DNA of 64,000 nucleotides from the NCBI RefSeq assembly GCF_900112695.1, contig NZ_FOMT01000003.1, positions 558,001 to 622,000 of the forward strand. The letters are read 5' to 3'. The position numbers and the translations under genes are program-made. A model generated the notes under the pieces. That model was not told where the DNA came from. It saw nothing but the letters and a program-made list of their open reading frames with translations, and did no database searches. This document shows positions 52,532 through 61,575 of this stretch, piece after piece (positions within the stretch are counted from its first letter, which is position 1; every line of letters starts with the position of its first letter). Origin of the DNA: Paenibacillus catalpae (GTDB taxonomy: Bacteria > Bacillota > Bacilli > Paenibacillales > Paenibacillaceae).

Positions 52532-52969
52532 ATGACAACAGCAACGAAATCAATGAACGTGTTCATGAAGGGCAAAGCCAAGCAGGCGGTAATCGAGGAG
52601 ATTATCGTATCGAGGCGTTATGAGGATGAAGAAGGCAATCCCATTCCTTTCCGCTTGAAGGCCGTAGATACAAAGCGCATTGAAGACTTGCAGGATGAGT
52701 GCACGGTACCGCAATTCAAGAAAGGCAAGAAAGTTGGCGAGGAAGTGGACTGGAAACGTTTCGCCTGCCGCCTGGCAGTAGAAACGACCGTTTATCCTGA
52801 CTTCCGCGATCAGGAGCTGCTTAACAGCTATGGCCTCGTTGACCCTTGTGATCTGGTGAAGGAGATCTTGAATGTTGGCGGCGAATATGCCGAGCTTATT
52901 CAAGCGGTTCAGCGTGTCAACGGCTTTGATACAGACTTCGAAGAGCTGGTGGATGACGCAAAAAACTAA
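52532..52969 (+). CDS. xkdN: Tail assembly chaperone, XkdN-like (zero-frame product)
   Basis: 145 residues from ATG 52532, which is 8 bp from AAGGGG; an ATG at 52514 is also in frame but has no site. Sequence pieces IVSRRYEDEEGNPIPFRLKA and CDLVKEILNVGGEYAELIQA are typical of XkdN. It sits between tube and tape-measure genes, where contractile and siphophage clusters encode the G/GT chaperones that coat the tape measure. The last codons form a perfect -1 slippery site (A AAA AAC at 52960-52966) just before TAA, so part of the product should be extended in the -1 frame to 53148. Confidence 0.9.
   Translation: MTTATKSMNVFMKGKAKQAVIEEIIVSRRYEDEEGNPIPFRLKAVDTKRIEDLQDECTVPQFKKGKKVGEEVDWKRFACRLAVETTVYPDFRDQELLNSYGLVDPCDLVKEILNVGGEYAELIQAVQRVNGFDTDFEELVDDAKN
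52960..52966 (+). other. Programmed -1 ribosomal frameshift site in the tail chaperone gene
   Basis: The heptamer A AAA AAC is in the required phase (zero-frame codons gcA AAA AAC, then TAA). After slippage, reading continues CTA ATC CGC and so on for 60 codons to TAG 53146-53148. GGTGA (52978-52982) and TCACC (53001-53005) could form a downstream stimulatory hairpin. Confidence 0.88.
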
Positions 52970-53148
52970 TCCGCAGTGGTGATTATCATGCGCTGATTTC
53001 TCACCGGGTGTGGCAGAAGCATCATATTGCCCCCCAGGAGTTATGGCAGATGGATGATTACCACCGGGCGTTTATTTACGCTTCTGAATTCATTGAGATG
53101 GATGCGGAGCGTAAAGCTGCGCGTGCGCAAGGCCGAAGCGGAGCATAG
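52966..53148 (+). CDS. -1 frame extension of the tail chaperone (T part of the G-T fusion)
   Basis: An open frame of 60 codons without a start codon of its own near the beginning, read after frameshift at 52960-52966. It encodes SGDYHALISHRVWQKHHIAP, WQMDDYHRAFIYASEFIEMD and a basic tail, giving a 205-residue fusion with the 145-residue zero-frame part. The pattern W-x-M-D-D-Y at its centre is like other Firmicute T-extensions, which recruit tube subunits. It ends 30 bp before the tape-measure gene. Confidence 0.85.
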   Translation, partial: LIRSGDYHALISHRVWQKHHIAPQELWQMDDYHRAFIYASEFIEMDAERKAARAQGRSGA

Positions 53149-53178
53149 CGCACTCACAGGGGAAGGAGGCGGTTATGA

Positions 53179-56100
53179 ATGGCCGCCGCAGCCGCAATAA
53201 CGAGCGCAGGAATTAAACTGGCTGTCAAAAAAGGCGCTAAGAAAAAGGGTGCCTCCGTTTTTCTTAACAGCTATAAATCTTTTAAGAAACAAGGCCTCGG
53301 GAAGCAGGCGATGGAGTCTATTTTTGGCAAGAAAACAGCTAAAGCGCCAGCCCAAGCCGCTGAAGAGAAGAAGCCAACGCTGGCCGATCATCTGAAAAGC
53401 ATGCAAGAGGTATTTGGTGGCGTAGGTGAAAAGCTGAAAAGCTTTGGCACCTCCACTGTCGTGGCAGCAGCAGATCTCGAATCCGATAAAATCGGATTCG
53501 ACTTTCTGGTCAGCAAGCTGAAGCCGCCCGGTGGCAAAGGCGGGAAAGGCAAGGGACCCGCAAGCGCGGCTGCTCTAGAGAAGTCCTTTGCCGATTACTG
53601 GACCGCACTTCGGGACAATGCTCAGACGACGGCATTCTCGGCAGATGATGTGCTTAAAGGCGGCATGCAGGCCATCAAGCTAACCAAAGGCGATACGGGC
53701 AAGGCGATGCAGCTTGTCAAGCTGGCGGAGGATATGGCTGGTTTTAACCCGGGCAAATCGGTCGCCGAAGCCATGGAAGCGATTGAAGCGGCAAACGGCA
53801 AAGATTACAAGAAGCTGGAGGAGTTCGGCTTTGAATTCAAGAAGGGCAGCTGGAACAAGTTCCTCTCCGATGCGGGCAAATGGTTCGATGGCGGCTCCAA
53901 AAAGCTGAATCAATCTGCAAACGGGATGTGGGAGATTGTCACCGAGGGACTCAAGGGTTCGCTGCAAAATGCGGGTGTCGCCGCACTGGATCAGGTGAAG
54001 CCGATTATGCAGCGGCTTGTGACCTGGCTGACGAACGGCGGCTTTAAGAAGCTGGAGAACCTTGCGGCGAAGACCGTTGATGTGCTGGTGAAGAGCTTCC
54101 TGTGGCTGGCCGATGTGCTGGGGCCGGTATTTGGCTGGCTGGAGAAGGCACTTGATTGGATAAGCGCCAACTTCGAGACATTAAGGCCAATTCTGAATGG
54201 ACTTGTCGCAGCCTTTGCCGCTTTCACCGTTATCTCTACCGTTGCCTCTATCATCTCCGGAATTGGTGTCTTTATCGGCCTCTTATCCAATCCAATCTTC
54301 TGGATCGTTGCAGCTATCGGTCTGCTCACGGCAGCCTGGACCGGTAACTGGGGCGGCATACAAGACAAGACCAAGGCTGCTATTGCCTGGATTGTGTCGG
54401 CCTATAGCGGCTTCGTTAAATCGATCAAACAGTTTGTAGAGGATACAAAGCAGCTGTTCGCCGACCTTGGCGCCTGGATAAATCAACTTTGGCAAGACGC
54501 GGTATCCGGTGTAGAGCAGTTTGTGAGTCAGCTTGTAACAGGCACCATTACCCGCTGGAACCAGCTGGTCAATACCGTTACGCAGCTCGGCCAGCAGCTG
54601 AAGGCTTGGCTGTCCCAGACCTGGAGCAACATTGTAAAGGTAACGGATCAACTGTTAACGCAAGCCTGGCAGGCGGTTAGTTCGGCCTTTCAAGCCGTAT
54701 GGACAACGGTCTCGGGTATTATGATGCGAATCTATCAATTCCATGCGCTCATTTGGAATGGAATGGGCAAGATCATCTCTGGAGCGGGATCGTTCATAAT
54801 CGGTACGGTCCGTTCAGCCTTTAGGGCAGTGAGCGGGATCATTACAGCCGCTTTTGACACCATCGTTGGCATCGGTCAGGCAGCGATGGAGATGCTCCGC
54901 GGCATATTTGTTGGTGTCTGGCAAGGCGCGGCAGGTGATCATCTTGGGGCTGTTCAGACCATCCGCAACGCGGTCATGGGAGCAATCGGCAAGGTTGGAG
55001 GCTTGCTTACCGGCTTTGCCTCGAAGTCTATCGGTCATGCCAAATCCTTCGTGAGCGGATATGCATCCGGTCTTGGTCAGCTGTATCAGACCGTTCAGGA
55101 TGCTGTAATGCCGGTATGGCAGGTCATCACCCAAACTTGGGACGATATCTCCCGCTTTGTTGTTGAGACGGCCAAGGCCATATGGTCAGGTCTCCAAGCG
55201 GTTGGAAACGCAATATCTACCTTTGCCCGAAAGGCTATTGATACGGCCATCGATGCCATCCAGAGCGGCTTCGGGCGCGCGAGGAGTTTTATTGGAACTT
55301 TCCGGCAATGGCTCGACGCCACCATTGATGGAATCATACAGTCGACTATTGAATCGTTTCATTCCTTCACCGAGTTTATGGAGTCAATCGGTCCGGCAAT
55401 GAAGGAATTCCTTGATCGGGCATTCGATACCTTTGCAAACAAGGCGGTTGAGACCTTCTTCAACGTATTAAAAACGATTGATTCCACTATGCAGGAGCTA
55501 TGGACGATTATTACGGGCACGTTGTCTAAGATTCGGGAGTTTTTCAGCAATGTCTTGGATACAGTCACAAATTCGGTCATGAATGCTTTTAGAACGATGT
55601 ACAACTGGGCAGCAAATACGCTGAATGCCTTATGGGGAGTTATTTCTCCGGTGCTGTCCGGGATCGGGGAGTTCACCTTTCTGATGTGGGGGATTATCAT
55701 TGGAGCTTTTGCCTGGGGAGTCCGAATCGTCTATGACCTGATGACCGGCTTTGCGCAGCAGGCGATGTCCTTTGGTACGCAATTTATGGAAAGTCTCATT
55801 CAAGGGATTCAGTCCATGTACGGAACGCTCTTCCAGACGGTGCAGCAAATATGGGATTCGATCAAATCAATCTTCGGCAGCGCGGCGGCAACGGTCAATA
55901 TGTCGGTCACGCCAATTAACGGCAGCCACCGGAACGGCTTGAACCGGGTGCCGTTCAACGGTTATATCGCCCAGCTTCACCAAGGGGAAATGGTATTGAC
56001 GTCGGAGCAGGCGGGTCAGTACCGCAGCGGTCAGCTGTCGGCCGAGCAGCAAAGCTCGATGCTGCAGCCGTACAGTCCGCCTGGCGCAGGCTCCGTCAAT

Positions 56101-56244
56101 AATTCCAAGTCGGTGGAAATCGCGAATTTGGTTGGCGAAATCCATGTGCATGACGAGGCGGATGAGAATCGGTTTATCGAGAAGCTGAAGCGGATGCTGG
56201 AAGAGGATCTGTTAACGGAAGGAGAAGGCGTGTATGCCGGTTGA
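53179..56244 (+). CDS. xkdO: Tail tape-measure protein, XkdO-like
   Basis: 1021 residues, start placed by GGAAGGAGG 9 bp before ATG 53179. Ala/Lys-rich N-terminus, then long helical, Trp- and Gln-punctuated repeats (SFRQWLDATIDGIIQ and similar) typical of tape-measure proteins, and a hydrophobic stretch at residues about 335-395 (AFAAFTVISTVASIISGIGV) that may insert in the target membrane. RNGLNRVPFNGYIAQLHQGE near the C-terminus is common to phage tape measures (G-x-x-x-V-P-F-x-G). It sets tail length; about 1000 residues suggests a tail of medium length. The next gene overlaps its end by 11 bp. Confidence 0.92.
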   Translation: MAAAAAITSAGIKLAVKKGAKKKGASVFLNSYKSFKKQGLGKQAMESIFGKKTAKAPAQAAEEKKPTLADHLKSMQEVFGGVGEKLKSFGTSTVVAAADLESDKIGFDFLVSKLKPPGGKGGKGKGPASAAALEKSFADYWTALRDNAQTTAFSADDVLKGGMQAIKLTKGDTGKAMQLVKLAEDMAGFNPGKSVAEAMEAIEAANGKDYKKLEEFGFEFKKGSWNKFLSDAGKWFDGGSKKLNQSANGMWEIVTEGLKGSLQNAGVAALDQVKPIMQRLVTWLTNGGFKKLENLAAKTVDVLVKSFLWLADVLGPVFGWLEKALDWISANFETLRPILNGLVAAFAAFTVISTVASIISGIGVFIGLLSNPIFWIVAAIGLLTAAWTGNWGGIQDKTKAAIAWIVSAYSGFVKSIKQFVEDTKQLFADLGAWINQLWQDAVSGVEQFVSQLVTGTITRWNQLVNTVTQLGQQLKAWLSQTWSNIVKVTDQLLTQAWQAVSSAFQAVWTTVSGIMMRIYQFHALIWNGMGKIISGAGSFIIGTVRSAFRAVSGIITAAFDTIVGIGQAAMEMLRGIFVGVWQGAAGDHLGAVQTIRNAVMGAIGKVGGLLTGFASKSIGHAKSFVSGYASGLGQLYQTVQDAVMPVWQVITQTWDDISRFVVETAKAIWSGLQAVGNAISTFARKAIDTAIDAIQSGFGRARSFIGTFRQWLDATIDGIIQSTIESFHSFTEFMESIGPAMKEFLDRAFDTFANKAVETFFNVLKTIDSTMQELWTIITGTLSKIREFFSNVLDTVTNSVMNAFRTMYNWAANTLNALWGVISPVLSGIGEFTFLMWGIIIGAFAWGVRIVYDLMTGFAQQAMSFGTQFMESLIQGIQSMYGTLFQTVQQIWDSIKSIFGSAAATVNMSVTPINGSHRNGLNRVPFNGYIAQLHQGEMVLTSEQAGQYRSGQLSAEQQSSMLQPYSPPGAGSVNNSKSVEIANLVGEIHVHDEADENRFIEKLKRMLEEDLLTEGEGVYAG

Positions 56245-56884
56245 GTTCTGGTTCACCTATAACAACGGAGCGGAATCGCTCTGGCTGCCTGTCAATCCTT
56301 CCGAGCTCAAGGTGACCGCCGGCTCAGCGAATGAGACCGTAACCGTCCAGAAACTTGGGCAGGTGACGGTCATTCAGGATCCAGTGCTGAAGACGTACGA
56401 ATTCTCTTCCCATTTTCCCCAGCATTACGGCCCGTATTGTGCCTATAAGGATATTCCCCCGCCGAAGAAGGGAATTGACCAGCTTGAATCATGGAAGTTC
56501 AGCGGCTTTCCGGTCCAGTTCGTTATTATCAATCCCGAAGGGCAGAAGCTGACGGTGGCGGTGACGATTGAGTCGCTGTCTTACCGGGAGATTGCGGGAG
56601 ATATCGGCAGCATCTATTATGATCTGTCCCTTCGGGAGTTCAAGTATACGAAGCCGCGTACGATCGAGACCAAAGAAGAAAACGGGCAGAAGGTCGCGGA
56701 GATCAGCAGCAAGGGCCAGCGTCCGAATCAGACCGTTAAGCCCAAATCCTATACGGTCAAAAAAGGCGATACGTTATGGGCCATAGACCGGATGGTTGGC
56801 GTGCCATACGAGAATATCGCTGCGGCCAACGGCATTAAACCGCCTTACACGATCTATCCAAACCAAGTACTGGTGATTCCATGA
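56234..56884 (+). CDS. xkdP: LysM-containing tail/baseplate hub protein, XkdP-like
   Basis: 216 residues. The N-terminal domain (PVEFWFTYNNGAESLWLPVN) is the XkdP fold found after the tape measure. The last 46 residues form a LysM peptidoglycan-binding domain (SYTVKKGDTLWAIDRMVGVP, NIAAANG, YPNQVLVIP). It likely links the tube tip to the hub and anchors to cell wall. Overlaps the tape-measure gene by 11 bp and the next gene by 4 bp, so the tail genes are translated as one unit. Confidence 0.92.
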   Translation: MPVEFWFTYNNGAESLWLPVNPSELKVTAGSANETVTVQKLGQVTVIQDPVLKTYEFSSHFPQHYGPYCAYKDIPPPKKGIDQLESWKFSGFPVQFVIINPEGQKLTVAVTIESLSYREIAGDIGSIYYDLSLREFKYTKPRTIETKEENGQKVAEISSKGQRPNQTVKPKSYTVKKGDTLWAIDRMVGVPYENIAAANGIKPPYTIYPNQVLVIP

Positions 56885-57843
56885 TTCGGGTGATGCTTGT
56901 CGATAACGGAACAACAACAGACGTCACCTCTCTTGTACAAAGCGCGGAATGGTCCGGCAGCTCGCAAAAGGCCGTTCGGAAGCTGACGGTCAGCCTGCTT
57001 CACGCCAAGGAAGGCGAAGCCAGCCTTGCGATGGTCGCCAACGGAACCGGCATTATGCTGCATGACGGCGAAGAGGAGCTCTTCCGCGGGATTGTATTTA
57101 ACGCGGAATACAAGCCCGGCAAGCTGAGTCTTACCGCTTATGACCAGCTGATCTATCTGACGAACAACAAGGATTCTTACGTGTTCAAGAGCATGAAAGC
57201 CTCCGCCATCATAAGCAAGCTGTGCACCGACTTCTCCATTCCCGCCGGGACGATCGAAGATACGGGGCATGTCATCTCTTATCTGGTATGCGATGAAGAG
57301 ACCTTGTTCGATATGGTGAAGAAGGCGCTGGCGATTACCTACCGGCAGAAAGGCATCCGTTACTCGCTTTATACCAAGGACGGGAAGGTGCAGCTTGTAC
57401 CTTATAAGAAAAACAGCCGGAACTGGGTCATTGAGACAGGTATTAATCTCATCGATTACTCGTATGGGGAGTCAATTGAAGAGACGGTTACGAAGATCAA
57501 GCTGCAGGGCGGGGAAGAGAAGCAGACGATTATCGCTACGGCCGAGAACAAGTCGCTGCAGAAGCAATTTGGCGTCTTGCAGCATTATGAGAAGGTGAAG
57601 GAGAAGCAGAACCGGGCTCAGCTTCAGGAAGCGGCGGATCTCTTGCTCGCGGAGAAGGGGAAGGTCAAGAAGTCCCTTAAGCTGGATGAGGTTATTGGCA
57701 TATCCGAAGTGATTTCCGGGACGGCGATTGTGGTCAAAGTACCGGAGCTTGGCATCGAGCAGACCTATGCGGTTGAGGAAGACAATCATCAGTTTAACGG
57801 GCGGTATCACAAGATGTCACTGACTTTAACCGAGATGACCTGA
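56881..57843 (+). CDS. xkdQ: Tail hub protein, XkdQ-like (late control gpD type)
   Basis: 320 residues, ATG overlapping the xkdP stop. Strand-rich N-terminus (SLVQSAEWSGSSQKAVRKLT), the central VFKSMKASAIISKLCTDFSI and a C-terminal beta domain (EVISGTAIVVKVPELGIEQT). These are landmarks of XkdQ, the hub that joins tube and baseplate spike in PBSX-like tails. Possible peptidoglycan hydrolase function as in some hubs is not visible here. Confidence 0.9.
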   Translation: MIRVMLVDNGTTTDVTSLVQSAEWSGSSQKAVRKLTVSLLHAKEGEASLAMVANGTGIMLHDGEEELFRGIVFNAEYKPGKLSLTAYDQLIYLTNNKDSYVFKSMKASAIISKLCTDFSIPAGTIEDTGHVISYLVCDEETLFDMVKKALAITYRQKGIRYSLYTKDGKVQLVPYKKNSRNWVIETGINLIDYSYGESIEETVTKIKLQGGEEKQTIIATAENKSLQKQFGVLQHYEKVKEKQNRAQLQEAADLLLAEKGKVKKSLKLDEVIGISEVISGTAIVVKVPELGIEQTYAVEEDNHQFNGRYHKMSLTLTEMT

Positions 57844-57869
57844 AACGGCATAGAAAGCAGGTGAAGCGC

Positions 57870-58349
57870 TTGTCGCTGGGAGAGCTGATTAAACAGCACA
57901 GCATGAAGAGCGCCCGGTCGCTGAAGATGCTCGAGCTGATGGAAGCGGAGGTCACGAAGGATCCGCCCGAGCTGGAGATCAAGCTGAAGGGCAGCGATAG
58001 GCTGATTATTCCGAAAGAGCTGATTGTGGTAGCCGAGCATCTGTGCGAGGTGAAGCAGAAGGTTAATCTGAATGCGGGCAGCAAGACGGAGATTGGCAAG
58101 CAGTCCTTTGACATGACAATTACCCAGATGCCTCATCCGCTGCCGCCGCCGAATAATACCCCGCATGATCATCCTTCCAAGCTTGAGGTCGCGTTGGCGG
58201 ATAGGAGCTTTGATATGCAGGAAGGCGAGGTTCACTACATCAATGACGACAAGAAGGATGATCTGCTGAAGAAAGGCGATAAGGTGATGGTGATGACCTT
58301 TGAAGGCGGGCAGAAGTTTTTCATCATCGACCGGATTGTCCAATATTAA
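57870..58349 (+). CDS. xkdR: DUF2577/XkdR-like tail protein, copy 1
   Basis: 159 residues from TTG 57870, chosen because it is 6-7 bp after AGGTGA and matches the start of its paralogue (SLGELIKQHS / SLGDLIKQHS); a GTG at 57861 is the alternative. Strand pattern DPPELEIKLKGSDRLIIPKE, a His/Pro-rich middle (HPLPPPNNTPHDHPSK) and the ending FEGGQKFFIIDRIVQY. It is one of two tandem related genes. Probably a baseplate hub/spike component that binds metal through its histidines; this is inference. Confidence 0.85.
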   Translation: MSLGELIKQHSMKSARSLKMLELMEAEVTKDPPELEIKLKGSDRLIIPKELIVVAEHLCEVKQKVNLNAGSKTEIGKQSFDMTITQMPHPLPPPNNTPHDHPSKLEVALADRSFDMQEGEVHYINDDKKDDLLKKGDKVMVMTFEGGQKFFIIDRIVQY

Positions 58350-58366
58350 CGAAGGCAGGTGTACCC

Positions 58367-58825
58367 GTGTCGCTAGGGGACTTGATCAAGCAGCATAGCG
58401 TCAAAAGCATTCAGGCCATGAAGCTGCCGGAGCTGATGGAAGCGGAGGTCGTCTCGGATCCGCCCGATCTGAAGATTAAGCTGAAGGGCAGCGATAAGCT
58501 GATCATTCCGAAGGAGCTGATCGTTGTTGCCGAGAAGCTGTGCCGGGTGAAGCGAAAAGTAAACCTGAAGAGCAGCGGAAAGACAACAATCGGAGCTCAG
58601 ACCTTCAGCGGCAATACGGACCCGTCGCAAGCCATCCCGCACACCCATCCTTATTCCGTAGAGGTTAGTCTCAAGGACAAAGACTTCAGCCTGAAGGAAG
58701 GCGAAATCCATTACATTAATGACGACAAGAAGGACGATCTGCTTAAAAAAGGCGATAAGGTGATGGTCATTACGTTCGAAGGCGGACAAAAATTTTTTAT
58801 TTTCGACCGCATCGTGACCTACTAG
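58367..58825 (+). CDS. DUF2577/XkdR-like tail protein, copy 2 (tandem paralogue)
   Basis: 152 residues, GTG start 58367 after GGCAGGTG. Very similar to copy 1 at both ends (IKLKGSDKLIIPKELIVVAE; INDDKKDDLLKKGDKVMV; FEGGQKFFIFDRIV), and divergent in the middle, where it has DPSQAIPHTHPYSVEV in place of the Pro-rich stretch. A local duplication. Normal PBSX-type clusters carry one such gene. Confidence 0.85.
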   Translation: MSLGDLIKQHSVKSIQAMKLPELMEAEVVSDPPDLKIKLKGSDKLIIPKELIVVAEKLCRVKRKVNLKSSGKTTIGAQTFSGNTDPSQAIPHTHPYSVEVSLKDKDFSLKEGEIHYINDDKKDDLLKKGDKVMVITFEGGQKFFIFDRIVTY

Positions 58826-58850
58826 TCCCTTACAGGAAGGCGGAGAGCAT

Positions 58851-59252
58851 ATGGGGCTTACCCCCGATATCGGATTTCCGGATATCATCGTGAAGAAAAA
58901 GCCGGTCTTGCGCACCTACAGTCTTGATCTCGAGACAGGCGAAATCGGCAGACAAATCGATGGTCTGGATGCCATCAAGCAGTTTATACATAAAGCGATT
59001 CAAACAATCCGCTTCGCTTATCCCATATACTCGCACGATTATGGCTGCGAAGTGCAGCTGATGCTGGGCAAAGCCTATACCCAAGGCTTTATCCAGGTCG
59101 AGATGATTCGGATGATTACGGAAGCTCTCATCTACGATGAAAGAATTACCCGTGTCTATGATTTCGAGATCTTGTGGGAGAACGACGAAGTGAAGGCAGC
59201 CTTTAAGGTTGATTCTACGCAAGGCATGATCCGGTACGAAGGAGTGTTGTAG
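58851..59252 (+). CDS. xkdS: Baseplate wedge protein, XkdS-like (DUF2634)
   Basis: 133 residues. LRTYSLDLETGEIGRQIDGL, AIKQFIHKAIQTIRFAYPIY and a strand-rich end (FEILWENDEVKAAFKVDST) are typical of the gp25-like/XkdS wedge proteins that start sheath assembly. Ribosome binding site AGGAAGG. The J-like gene starts just 1 bp after its stop. Confidence 0.9.
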   Translation: MGLTPDIGFPDIIVKKKPVLRTYSLDLETGEIGRQIDGLDAIKQFIHKAIQTIRFAYPIYSHDYGCEVQLMLGKAYTQGFIQVEMIRMITEALIYDERITRVYDFEILWENDEVKAAFKVDSTQGMIRYEGVL

Positions 59253-59253
59253 C

Positions 59254-60264
59254 TTGGACGGTACAAATACGCTTAGCTTTGAGTCGAAGCTGCAGCAGCT
59301 GCTGGACCGCGTCGACAACGGGCTGGACAAAAGCGAAGGCTCTATCATTTACGATGCGCTTGCACCAATTGCGATGCAGCTTTGGATTGAGGAGAGCAAG
59401 TTCCGCAGCATTCTGGAGCAGGCCTTTGCCGTCACCGCCGAAGGCAAATTCCTGGATCTTATCGCCAAGGATTACGGTCTTGACCGGACGCCAGCGGCAG
59501 CTGCATGGGTCGAGCTGACATTTACCGGTATTGTGAATGCCGTTATTCCGGAAGGGACAACGGTAGGCATCGAGAATTCGGATATTTCCTTTGCGACGAC
59601 CGCGGAGGCTGTCATCGAAAGCCAGGGCTCCGCAAAGGTGACGGCCCGATGCAAGCAGCCCGGCGTAATTGGCAATGTCAATGCGGATACGATCCGTCTC
59701 TTGTTTGATCCGGTGAAGGACATTTGGACGGTTAACAATATAAACCCTGCTGTCGGCGGCTTGAATCAGGAGCCGGATGAATCGCTGCGGGGCCGTATTT
59801 TGTATCAGAAAAGAAATCCCGAGCATGGCGGGACCGAGTCGGATTACAAGCGCTGGGCATTGTCCGTTACCGGTGTTACCTACGCCGAAGCCATTAACTG
59901 CAGCCGCGGACTTGGTACCGTTGATGTGGTCGTCGGGGCGGATGGTGAATTGGAGCATGTATGTCTCGAGGTGCAGAAGCTGATTGAGCTGAAGAAGCCG
60001 CTTGGCGTTGATGTCATCGTGAAGCCGGTCATTCCGGAGCCGATGACCATTAAGGTGAAGGTGATCGGGCTTAATGAGGCAGCCGCAAAAAATGCGGTAC
60101 ATGCGTATTTGCGCAAGGTGGATATTGGCGGAACGATCTACCTGTCCAAGATTGTAGCGGCTTTAATTACAGCCGGTGCAACGGATGCTTCGATCATAGA
60201 GCCGCGGGAAAATCTCGAGCTGCCAATTGACCGGAGCCTTCAGGCGGAGGTGATTATTCTGTGA
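59254..60264 (+). CDS. xkdT: Baseplate J-like protein, XkdT-like
   Basis: 336 residues starting at TTG 59254, with GAAGGAG (59238-59244) 9 bp before. LDRVDNGLDKSEGSIIYDAL, FLDLIAKDYGLDRTPA, and ESLRGRILYQKRNPEHGGTE are landmarks of baseplate J family proteins, the main wedge component. Overlaps the next gene by 4 bp. Confidence 0.94.
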   Translation: MDGTNTLSFESKLQQLLDRVDNGLDKSEGSIIYDALAPIAMQLWIEESKFRSILEQAFAVTAEGKFLDLIAKDYGLDRTPAAAAWVELTFTGIVNAVIPEGTTVGIENSDISFATTAEAVIESQGSAKVTARCKQPGVIGNVNADTIRLLFDPVKDIWTVNNINPAVGGLNQEPDESLRGRILYQKRNPEHGGTESDYKRWALSVTGVTYAEAINCSRGLGTVDVVVGADGELEHVCLEVQKLIELKKPLGVDVIVKPVIPEPMTIKVKVIGLNEAAAKNAVHAYLRKVDIGGTIYLSKIVAALITAGATDASIIEPRENLELPIDRSLQAEVIIL

Positions 60265-60992
60265 CCTCGCCGCTTATTCAATATTTGCCTGACTATTATC
60301 ACGAGAGCAGGCAGATGAATGCCATTATGGATGCAGCGGCGCCGGATATTCCTGATGTGGAAGGGCGACTGTTGCATTCGCTGTTTTTATCCGAATCGCC
60401 GGAAGAATGGCTGTATTTGTGGAAGCAGGAGCTGCAGGAGGAAGACCGCGGGGCGCTGCTTGCCAAGCTGCGTTCTTCCGGTACTTTAAACAGGGAGACG
60501 ATTAATGCGCTTGGCTTGTCCGCTCTTGAGACATTCCGGTTAAGCCCGGATGACGGCTATACCTTATCCGGCGATGATGCGATGTTCCCGGACGGCGAGT
60601 TTTTTGGCCCGTTAATAACAGCCATCTACGTGAACCCGGAGCAGGTCGAGGTTGTTCGAAAGCTCATTCAGATCAGCGGCTTTGCGGGCTTCAACTATTG
60701 GCTGGCGGTCACGATGAAGCAGTACGTGAAGCTGGATACTCCAAAGACCGGTACATTGCGCAGCCTATATCCGGGGCCGGACCGGGAAACGAAGCTGAGT
60801 TATGAAGAGGTCAGCGGTTATAAGGTGAGTACTGGTATTGCAGCATCCCTGTACCTCGGCATCAGCAAAGCCGATGCACAGCGTGGTGCCTGGTGGTCGC
60901 CGGGAGTGTTCTTCACTGATCAGCTGTACTTTACAGAGAAGGAGCTGCGCATTCAGCAGTCCGCTGTAACCATTGTTCCAGCAAAATCTTAG
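60261..60992 (+). CDS. xkdU: Baseplate wedge protein, XkdU-like (DUF2313)
   Basis: 243 residues from GTG 60261, overlapping the xkdT stop. LPDYYHESRQMNAIMDAAAP, ESPEEWLYLWKQELQ and a C-terminal KLIQISGFAGFNYWLAVTMK region match XkdU, the gp6/gpI-like partner of the J protein. The C-terminal segment after residue 170 extends beyond the usual length of XkdU (about 190 residues) and may be an added domain. Confidence 0.82.
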   Translation: MTSPLIQYLPDYYHESRQMNAIMDAAAPDIPDVEGRLLHSLFLSESPEEWLYLWKQELQEEDRGALLAKLRSSGTLNRETINALGLSALETFRLSPDDGYTLSGDDAMFPDGEFFGPLITAIYVNPEQVEVVRKLIQISGFAGFNYWLAVTMKQYVKLDTPKTGTLRSLYPGPDRETKLSYEEVSGYKVSTGIAASLYLGISKADAQRGAWWSPGVFFTDQLYFTEKELRIQQSAVTIVPAKS

Positions 60993-60996
60993 GAGA

Positions 60997-61038
60997 TGCT
61001 TACAAAGTAAGAATTATCGCACGGAAGCGTTTAGGAGG
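60997..61038 (+). repeat. Degenerate copy of the TGCTTACGAAGC repeat before the gene at 61047
   Basis: TGCTTACAAAGTAAGAATT (60997-61015) followed at 61029 by GTTTAGGAGG, the ribosome binding site. The outer parts match the units at 12958-13092, but the inverted repeat is lost. Confidence 0.5.
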
Positions 61039-61046
61039 AGTCATAC

Positions 61047-61562
61047 ATGGGAGTGAGTTATACGGCTTCGGTTGCCGGGATGCGGGCGTTTCAGGCGCTT
61101 CATCTCGTTCGTACCGACAATATTTGGATCGGAATCGGCAAGCAGGAGCCATGGAATGAATCCGACAATGTGCCCGAGGTATCCGGCTCTTCACAGCTTA
61201 GCGAGCCGATCGGCTACAAGAAGGCCGAGAAGGTCCGTTTCGTCATACCCGATCCGGAGGGAGATATCGTCCAGTTCGAGCAGCGGTGGACGATCATTAG
61301 CGAAGAAGAGGCGATGCAGAGCCTTGTCCGCTGGGTCTATGTAGCTGCCTGGATAACAGGAACCGAACTGCCGGCTGTCAGTTACCGTCAGAGCGCTATT
61401 GTAACGGATCTTGTCCTGGCAGAAGCTACGCTGCCCGGAAAGCTTGCCGTTACCGCAGAGGAAGTAAGCAGCCACGGTTATGCGCTGGTCGTCAATAACC
61501 GTTCGCCGATTCATCGGACGGAAGACCAGCGGGAGTTTCTTGAATTTATTGTGGAATTCTAG
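61047..61562 (+). CDS. Baseplate-associated protein of unknown function
   Basis: 171 residues. The N-terminus VSYTASVAGMRAFQALHLVR and DNIWIGIGKQEPWNESD resemble small wedge proteins of larger myophages; EFLEFIVEF ends the protein. Not part of the normal xkd set. It lies between XkdU and a DUF4815 protein, so a role in baseplate periphery or fibre attachment is likely but not shown. Ribosome binding site AGGAGG. Confidence 0.7.
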   Translation: MGVSYTASVAGMRAFQALHLVRTDNIWIGIGKQEPWNESDNVPEVSGSSQLSEPIGYKKAEKVRFVIPDPEGDIVQFEQRWTIISEEEAMQSLVRWVYVAAWITGTELPAVSYRQSAIVTDLVLAEATLPGKLAVTAEEVSSHGYALVVNNRSPIHRTEDQREFLEFIVEF

Positions 61563-61575
61563 GAGGAGCGCATAA

